Under the pieces are notes generated by a model. The model searched no databases, was not told the origin of the DNA, and worked only from the letters and a program-made list of their open reading frames with translations. This document shows, one piece after another, positions 31,237-36,441 of a stretch of 36,441 bases of DNA (position 1 is the first letter of the stretch; each line of letters begins with the position of its first letter). The position numbers and the translations under genes were made by a program. The stretch lies in assembly GCA_018372435.1 (NCBI GenBank), contig JAHAJA010000044.1, positions 1 to 36,441 of the forward strand. Reading direction: 5' to 3'. The DNA comes from Clostridiales bacterium. Lineage in GTDB: Bacteria; Bacillota; Clostridia; Lachnospirales; Lachnospiraceae.

Positions 31237-32763
31237 TTAATTATAAATAAAGTTGCTAAATCTAGCACTACCACCTATTTGTTTTGTTGCGTATGCAAAC
31301 AATCCAAAACGGCATCCCGTAAAATGATCCATCTTAAAATATAACTTATGCTTCACTCCGATTTGTACGAATTCTGTTCCATTGTGATAGTAGAATATCG
31401 CTTCATCCGCCATATTCTGAAAATTCACCTCTACCTTTACTCTCACCTTACCTTGGTTCACTACTATTGCTTCCCATTCATGACCTTCTGAACTGTCTTG
31501 TCCCATCGCGCTTAAAGAATCATCGGTTGACTCTCTGTTTTTCATGACCAAATAGTACTTGCCTTCTCTTTTTGTAACTGCAACCATACCATAGCACCCC
31601 TGTAAAGCACATAGTCCTGCATAATCTCCTTCCAAGATACCCTCTGCATCAATCGTAACTTCAGCAAAACAACTTGGGAATAACATTCTTTGGGTTAAAG
31701 TATTCCTTGCTTGTATCAGATTATTACACAACTTAGCTGTCGTAATCTGATAATATCCTTCTTCCCCATTGAACAACATATTGTCCCTGTCTGGTTCATG
31801 ATTAAACTGCCATTGCTTTTTCATAATGTATTTATCTTTCCCTGCAGCCATAAAATCATCACTTCCAACCAATGGACTATACCAATAATCGGGTCTTGTA
31901 CTATTCGTTATGATCGTTTTAGGCACCTTTCCTCTCTCACCAAAGATAGGAAAATCATTTTCCCACGTAACTGGAACTAGTACAGGAATTCTACCTACTG
32001 CACCATGGTCCTGAAATAATACACCATACCAATCCCCTTCTTTGGTATCTACAATACCACCCTGCGCCACGCCCTGATTACAATAATCTCTATCATCATC
32101 AAGTACATCACCTCCAATGAATTCTCCATCCAGTGATGTTGCAAAAAAGCACGCTTCTACACGTTTCCACATATCTCGTCTGGAATGTATGAAGAATACG
32201 TAATATTTCCCATTTATTTTATACATATGTGAACCTTCGTATCCTAATCCAGGATGTCCCTCATCATTAACAATAAGGCGGTGAAGTCCTCCCTCCATTG
32301 GTACCGATAAATCTTCTTTTAATTGTGTAATCCATATTTCTTTATTTCCATATACGATATATACTTTATCATCGTCATCAAAGAAGAGTGAACAATCATG
32401 GTAGAACCCTTCTATACTATGTTTTTCCCATTTATTCTCGATATCCTTAGCTGTATAGAGATATGTTTTCTGTGTATCGTTTGCTACAAAACATACGTAA
32501 TATGTACCCTTGTTGTATCGTATAGAAGCTGCCCACATACCTTGTCCATAGATATTTTTTTTTCCTTCCATACATTGTCCCTCTGAACTATCAAGTGTTT
32601 CATATACATAAGTTGCATGTTCCCAATGGATTAAATCATAAGAACGCAATATTTCACATCCTGGCATAAAGTGCATTGTTGTCGATACCATATAATAAGT
32701 ATCTCCTACTCTAATCACATCTGGATCCGGATAATCAAGTTTAGTAATTGGATTAGGGTTCAT
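31237..32763 (-). CDS. GH43 beta-xylosidase/arabinofuranosidase, subfamily 10-like
   Basis: A 508-residue GH43 enzyme distinct from the one at 19105. The catalytic triad is D13 (DYPDPDV), D123 (YHDCSLFF) and E176 (GYEGSHMY). A C-terminal beta-sandwich begins near residue 310. The motif DYPDPDVIRVGDTYYM is typical of subfamily 10, which includes beta-xylosidases and arabinofuranosidases. No signal peptide. The ATG at 32763 has AAGGAGG 7 nt upstream. It is the first gene of the GH43-GH8 operon and has an AraC-type operator before its promoter. Confidence 0.92.
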   Translation of the reverse strand: MNPNPITKLDYPDPDVIRVGDTYYMVSTTMHFMPGCEILRSYDLIHWEHATYVYETLDSSEGQCMEGKKNIYGQGMWAASIRYNKGTYYVCFVANDTQKTYLYTAKDIENKWEKHSIEGFYHDCSLFFDDDDKVYIVYGNKEIWITQLKEDLSVPMEGGLHRLIVNDEGHPGLGYEGSHMYKINGKYYVFFIHSRRDMWKRVEACFFATSLDGEFIGGDVLDDDRDYCNQGVAQGGIVDTKEGDWYGVLFQDHGAVGRIPVLVPVTWENDFPIFGERGKVPKTIITNSTRPDYWYSPLVGSDDFMAAGKDKYIMKKQWQFNHEPDRDNMLFNGEEGYYQITTAKLCNNLIQARNTLTQRMLFPSCFAEVTIDAEGILEGDYAGLCALQGCYGMVAVTKREGKYYLVMKNRESTDDSLSAMGQDSSEGHEWEAIVVNQGKVRVKVEVNFQNMADEAIFYYHNGTEFVQIGVKHKLYFKMDHFTGCRFGLFAYATKQIGGSARFSNFIYN

Positions 32764-32834
32764 AATAATCCTCCTTGTCTTATTGGGTTGTCTAAATACC
32801 TATCAACACACTATCGTATAGTGATTTTATACTA

Positions 32835-32897
32835 ATTATAGTGAACTTCCTACAAAAGGTCTTATATAAAATTGCTTACTATTAAACACAAATTGCT
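32835..32897 (-). promoter_or_regulatory. AraC-type operator and promoter of the GH43-GH8 operon
   Basis: AAATTGCT at 32869-32876 and 32890-32897 (+ strand) are 21 bp apart. On the minus strand the -10 TATAAT is at 32835-32840, with no -35 hexamer. The half-site to -10 distance is 36 bp, identical to the esterase promoter. The words next to the half-sites (TACTATT, ATTTT) are also shared. Confidence 0.72.
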
Positions 32898-33022
32898 ATT
32901 TTATTTCAACTAAACGATATTCTATATTTATTATATAAACTTACCTTCCTCTACATATAAAATATCTGTAATGGCCGGAATCAACAATGCTACCATGGCT
33001 ATTTCCATACATTCTTCCCATT

Positions 33023-33370
33023 ATGCACAACAACCTTTCTTTTATTATTACATTGCAAAAACGCAGAATGGAAAAAGATATTATTTCTAATTTAAAAAAT
33101 ATATTTTCTCATACTGATGCTAATGAATTATTTATACGAGGTCTATCATTTTTAATATAGGAACAATTATATCAACATCATCTATCGAAACAGGATATCA
33201 GAAAATCCCTTCATACTCTTACAGAGCAGCTATCGGATGCAATTAAAAAAATAACTGATATTGCTACCATAAATGGTTTTAACAATATCAGTTATTTTAA
33301 TCGTGAATTTATGAAATTAATGAAAATGACACCTTCTGAGTATCGTAAGTCGATGGTGCCACCACTCTAA
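33023..33370 (+). pseudogene. Remnant of an AraC-family regulator
   Basis: The plus-strand frame ending at 33370 finishes with a convincing second AraC HTH: ITDIATINGFNNISYFNREF followed by MTPSEYRKS. Upstream in the same frame there is a TAG stop at 33158-33160. The first HTH cannot be found, and no sugar-binding domain precedes it, so the gene is broken by deletion and a stop. Its position, divergent from the GH43-GH8 operon, is where a local AraC regulator would be expected. I see no gene in the remaining 32898-33022 or 33371-33442. Confidence 0.7.
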
Positions 33371-33442
33371 TCTTTTACTCCTTACTGCCTCTTTGACCAC
33401 ACATAACTCATGCGCCAATCAAACAAGTCAGTCTTCTAAATC

Positions 33443-33982
33443 TTAGTAATTCTCAGCTTTAACTTGGAAATAAGCTTGTGGATGGTCACATACTGGACAA
33501 ATATCAGGTGCTTGTTTACCAACAACAATATGTCCACAATTTGAACATTGCCAAACAGCATCTCCTTCTTTAGAGAATACAAGTCCACCTTCAATATTAG
33601 CTAATAATTTACGATATCTTTCTTCATGTTCTTTTTCAATATGACCAACAGCTTCAAATAAGTACGCTATCTTATCAAAACCTTCTTCTTTGGCTTCCTT
33701 AGCAAAAGTTGCATACATATCAGTCCACTCATAATTCTCGCCATCGGCAGCATCTTTTAGATTTGCTATTGTGTCTGGCATACCATCATGTAATAATTTG
33801 AACCATATTTTCGCATGTTCTTTTTCATTGTTTGCAGTTTCTTCAAATAAAGCGGCAATTTGTACATACCCTTCTTTTTTTGCTTTTGAAGCATAGTATG
33901 TATACTTGTTTCTTGCTTGTGATTCTCCTGCAAATGCTGCTAATAGATTTGCTTCTGTTTTAGTTCCTTTTAATTCTGACAT
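33443..33982 (-). CDS. rbr: Rubrerythrin
   Basis: A 179-residue rubrerythrin. The N-terminal four-helix domain binds a di-iron site through two Glu-rich helices (NLLAAFAGESQARNKY, EETANNEKEHAKIW, then EEGFDKIA and EAVGHIEKEHEERY). The C-terminal rubredoxin domain has CSNCGH and CPVCDH. It reduces hydrogen peroxide using NADH-dependent partners in anaerobes. The ATG at 33982 follows AAAGGAGG. It is probably monocistronic. Confidence 0.96.
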   Translation of the reverse strand: MSELKGTKTEANLLAAFAGESQARNKYTYYASKAKKEGYVQIAALFEETANNEKEHAKIWFKLLHDGMPDTIANLKDAADGENYEWTDMYATFAKEAKEEGFDKIAYLFEAVGHIEKEHEERYRKLLANIEGGLVFSKEGDAVWQCSNCGHIVVGKQAPDICPVCDHPQAYFQVKAENY

Positions 33983-34062
33983 GTTTGTTTCCTCCTTTGA
34001 TCTAACTAAAAATAATCATATGAAATTAAAGTAAATACCATAAATTTCATCATACCATTTTT

Positions 34063-34068
34063 ATTATA
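34063..34068 (-). promoter_or_regulatory. Candidate -10 box of rubrerythrin
   Basis: TATAAT on the minus strand, 80 bp before the rubrerythrin start. A weak TTTAAA-like -35 lies about 17 bp upstream. I do not see a convincing PerR palindrome. Confidence 0.35.
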
Positions 34069-34137
34069 TCATATTTTACTGATTTTTTAAATGGTAAACT
34101 ACAAAAGCAACACACATAATCTTTTATCAGAATTTTA

Positions 34138-34983
34138 TCATTTTTTATCATAACTATCTAAAAAGGAATGGACAACACCCTTTTGTTTATATGATATTAA
34201 AGTGTCAAGGCTTACATTATGGATACTATTAAAGATATTCGTTTCAATTGTTGGATTATCTTTCTTGAGTTTTTTAATTAGTTGTTTTACTTCTTGGCGT
34301 TTTGAGCCACCACCACCATTATCACAAATTGTACAATGTTCCGTGAATCGACATGCGCATTGAATGAATTCTAAGTCATTGTAATTCTTCCATGCTATTA
34401 CATTCTCTTCTAAGATACAATACATTGGTCGGATTAATTCCATTCCTTCAAAGTTAGTACTGTGTAGTTTCGGCATCATTCCTTGAATCTGTGAACCATA
34501 TAACATACCCATTAATGTGGTTTCAATAACATCACTCATATGATGTCCAAGGGCAATTTTATTACAACCAAGTTCTTTTGCTTTCGCGTAAAGATTTCCC
34601 CTTCTCATTCTTGCACATAAGTAACATGGTGATTTATCAATTTCATTAACAATATCAAAGATATCCGTTTCGAATACTACAATCGGTATCTCTAATAATT
34701 TGGCATTACTTTCAATCTTCTGACGGTTAATTGGGTTATATCCTGGGTCCATTACAAGATACGTAACTTCAAAAGGAACTTCTGTGATTCGTTGTAATAT
34801 CTGCATCAACTTAGCTAGTAACATAGAATCTTTCCCACCAGAGATACAAACTGCAATGTGATCCCCTGGCTGAATTAGTTCATATTTTTTAATAGCTTGT
34901 ACAAAAGGTGTCCATATTTCTTTTCTGAATTTTTTATTAATACTTCTCTCTATTAATTGACAAGTTGTTAATTCTCTACTCAT
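34138..34983 (-). CDS. TtcA-like tRNA sulfurtransferase (PP-loop ATPase)
   Basis: A 281-residue PP-loop protein. The ATP motif CISGGKDSML is near residues 45-55. Two cysteine motifs characteristic of TtcA follow: CYLCARMRRGNLY and CTICDN, the first of which matches the Fe-S-binding part of TtcA. TtcA thiolates cytidine 32 of some tRNAs; TtcA-like paralogues with other targets exist, so I give no symbol. The desulfurase gene lies 78 bp upstream on the same strand and could supply the sulfur. The start follows AGGAGAAATAATTAGAT, one of two copies of a 20-bp tandem repeat (34984-35023). Confidence 0.85.
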   Translation of the reverse strand: MSRELTTCQLIERSINKKFRKEIWTPFVQAIKKYELIQPGDHIAVCISGGKDSMLLAKLMQILQRITEVPFEVTYLVMDPGYNPINRQKIESNAKLLEIPIVVFETDIFDIVNEIDKSPCYLCARMRRGNLYAKAKELGCNKIALGHHMSDVIETTLMGMLYGSQIQGMMPKLHSTNFEGMELIRPMYCILEENVIAWKNYNDLEFIQCACRFTEHCTICDNGGGGSKRQEVKQLIKKLKKDNPTIETNIFNSIHNVSLDTLISYKQKGVVHSFLDSYDKK

Positions 34984-35023
34984 ATCTAATTATTTCTCCT
35001 ACTATCTAATTATTTCTGCTAAT
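34984..35023. repeat. 20-bp tandem duplication before the TtcA-like gene
   Basis: ATCTAATTATTTCT occurs at 34984-34997 and 35004-35017. The copy next to the gene carries the ribosome site (CTCCT on the + strand), while the other has CTGCT in its place and is not functional. Confidence 0.6.
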
Positions 35024-35061
35024 TTTCGTTATCTTATTGATTTGACTAGATCTGCTTATTC

Positions 35062-36174
35062 TTAATTGGAATAGCATAGATTAAGCTTCTCTAAGAAATA
35101 ATCTAACTCTTCTTTTGTTGTCATATGGCTAATACTTATTCGAAAAGACGACATAGCTCTCTTCTTATCCTTGGTTATTGCAAAAACTGGCTTAGAAGGC
35201 GTAGTCTTTACAGCACAAGCCGACTTTGCCGACAAGCAAATTCCATATTCGGTAAGCTTCTCTTGCATAACATACCCACGAATGCCTGGTACACTGATGT
35301 TTAGAATGTGTGGTACGCTATCTATCGGACTATTAATTACTACGAACTTCATAGTTTCAAGTTGACTGCGTAGGTACGTATTTCTCTCTTTTACAACCTC
35401 ATATCGTTTTTCAAACTCCAAATCGGATAATTCTATCGCTTTTTGAATAGAAGCTGCCAAAGCAACAGCTGGCGTACCACTACGATAAATCGTAGTACTT
35501 ACTCCACCATGTATTAATGGCTCTATTATTAAATCCTTCTTCTTAATTAGAACTCCGCAACCATTTAATCCATAGAATTTATGTGGGGTAAAACTTATGG
35601 TATCCGATATATTAAAATCAAATCTTACTTTCCCTATTGCTTGCGTTGCATCAATATGCAAACGACAATTAGGGAATTTTTTTAAGATAGCAGCAATTTC
35701 TTCTAAGGGTTGAATAACACCTAATTCACTATCAACAGCACAAACTGTCACTAGTACCGTGTCCTTTCTTAGTAGCTCTCTAAGACTTACAAGGTTAAGT
35801 GTACCATCTTTGCATATATCAAGCATGTCTATTTCGTACCCTTGTTCTTGTAGATGTGTTAACGTACCACTTACAGAAGAATGTTCAAGTCCTGAAGTAA
35901 TAATATGTTTTCCAATATGCCTACTGCTTCTTGCAATACCTTTTATTGCTGCGTTATTGGATTCACTAGCACCTGATGTATATACGATTTCACTTTCAGA
36001 TAATTCTAGTTCTTTTGTCATACTTTCCGTTATGGAATCCATCTTATCTTTTGCAGCAAATCCAAGCGGATGTAAGGAATTTGGATTTCCAAAAAAATCT
36101 TGATTCACCAAACAGAATTCTTGTAACACTCGTTCATCTGTAGGTGTGTTTGCTGCGTAATCTAAATATATCAT
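35062..36174 (-). CDS. Cysteine desulfurase (NifS/IscS family)
   Basis: A 370-residue class V aminotransferase-fold enzyme. The start motif YLDYAANTPT, the GLEHSSV and DATQAIGK segments, the PLP lysine in FTPHKFYG (about residue 198) and the active cysteine in KSACAVKT (about residue 320) are all present. It removes sulfur from cysteine as an enzyme persulfide. With the TtcA-like gene downstream, its sulfur may serve tRNA thiolation; no iscU or other scaffold gene is in the window. The ATG at 36174 has a modest ribosome site (GAGGCGAGAG). The intron end lies 172 bp upstream. Confidence 0.9.
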   Translation of the reverse strand: MIYLDYAANTPTDERVLQEFCLVNQDFFGNPNSLHPLGFAAKDKMDSITESMTKELELSESEIVYTSGASESNNAAIKGIARSSRHIGKHIITSGLEHSSVSGTLTHLQEQGYEIDMLDICKDGTLNLVSLRELLRKDTVLVTVCAVDSELGVIQPLEEIAAILKKFPNCRLHIDATQAIGKVRFDFNISDTISFTPHKFYGLNGCGVLIKKKDLIIEPLIHGGVSTTIYRSGTPAVALAASIQKAIELSDLEFEKRYEVVKERNTYLRSQLETMKFVVINSPIDSVPHILNISVPGIRGYVMQEKLTEYGICLSAKSACAVKTTPSKPVFAITKDKKRAMSSFRISISHMTTKEELDYFLEKLNLCYSN

Positions 36175-36345
36175 ACTAACTCTCGCCTCTTACTCTATTA
36201 AAATCAAAACAATTTTGTTACATTTTATTCTACATGTTTTATAGGAATAGTAGTATTATAACATACATAATTATAGAAGGACAACATTTTTCACTAGACG
36301 GCTTCTATTTAGTCGTAAACTTATTAGAATACCTTTCTAAGCTCA

Positions 36346-36441
36346 ATCGAGTAGGAGGGAAATTCAACTAAATTTCCCGACCTCTCACACCACCGTGCGT
36401 ACCGTTCGGTACACGGCGGTTCAATCAACTTAACCTGAAAC
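36346..36441 (-). mobile_element. 3' end of a group II intron (continues past the right edge)
   Basis: On the minus strand the sequence has a domain V-like hairpin at 36389-36422 (outer ACCGCCGTG with CACGGTGGT, one G-U pair, inner GTACC/GGTAC around CGAA). The linker GTGAGAGGTCGG follows, then a domain VI-like hairpin (GGGAAATT/AATTTCCC), then the terminus CTCCTACTCGAT. These are the hallmarks of bacterial group II introns carrying a reverse transcriptase gene, which would lie outside the window. The inferred 3' splice end is at about 36346. Nothing else is visible in 36175-36345. Confidence 0.75.

Noticed and set aside
1..36441. CRISPR arrays, tRNA or rRNA genes, prophage genes
   Set aside because: I saw no spaced identical repeats, cloverleaf-like sequences, rRNA segments or phage structural genes.

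Overview
The window is AT-rich, nearly all genes are on the minus strand, and Shine-Dalgarno sites are strong (AGGAGG type). Rubrerythrin, an Rnf-like Fe-S protein and a large set of cytoplasmic xylan-oligosaccharide enzymes point to an anaerobic, plant-fibre-degrading Clostridia member. A Lachnospiraceae close to Lachnoclostridium (Clostridium) phytofermentans is my best guess from gene content and style; I ran no database comparison.

Left part (1-18.9 kb) is a mixed regulatory, transport and envelope region. It starts with a radical SAM gene and its TetR repressor behind a promoter carrying two palindromic operators. Next comes a GNAT acetyltransferase with an unusual 540-nt leader: a 9-codon uORF, two intrinsic terminators, and a hairpin with a second uORF that overlaps the gene start. 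Then follow an HTH/PLDc_N/ABC-2 exporter operon, a membrane-anchored alpha/beta hydrolase, a monofunctional peptidoglycan glycosyltransferase, a lipoprotein, a membrane protein with a TetR regulator, and a TetR/RnfC-like Fe-S pair whose promoter copies the architecture of the first TetR cassette. A second HTH/ABC-2 exporter operon, a His-rich CsoR-type metal sensor and a tandem short chromate-transporter pair (chrA) complete it.

Middle part (19-33.4 kb) is a glucuronoarabinoxylan-oligosaccharide locus. It encodes GH43 (19.1 kb), a Gfo/Idh oxidoreductase, a HIT hydrolase, GH3 beta-xylosidase, GH67 alpha-glucuronidase, an AraC regulator, an SGNH acetylesterase, GH8 reducing-end xylosidase and a second GH43. 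None of the enzymes has a visible signal peptide, so they should act in the cytoplasm on imported acetylated, glucuronosylated and arabinosylated xylo-oligosaccharides: the esterase removes acetyl groups, GH67 removes (methyl)glucuronic acid, GH43/GH3/GH8 release arabinose and xylose. No transporter is present. Two promoters (esterase; GH43-GH8) share a direct-repeat operator with 21-bp periodicity at exactly the same distance from the -10 box, fitting one AraC-type activator. A broken AraC gene lies beside the second of these promoters.

Right part (33.4-36.4 kb) has rubrerythrin, a TtcA-like tRNA thiolase and a cysteine desulfurase (sulfur supply plus sulfur transfer). The window ends in the 3' end of a minus-strand group II intron that continues beyond the right edge.
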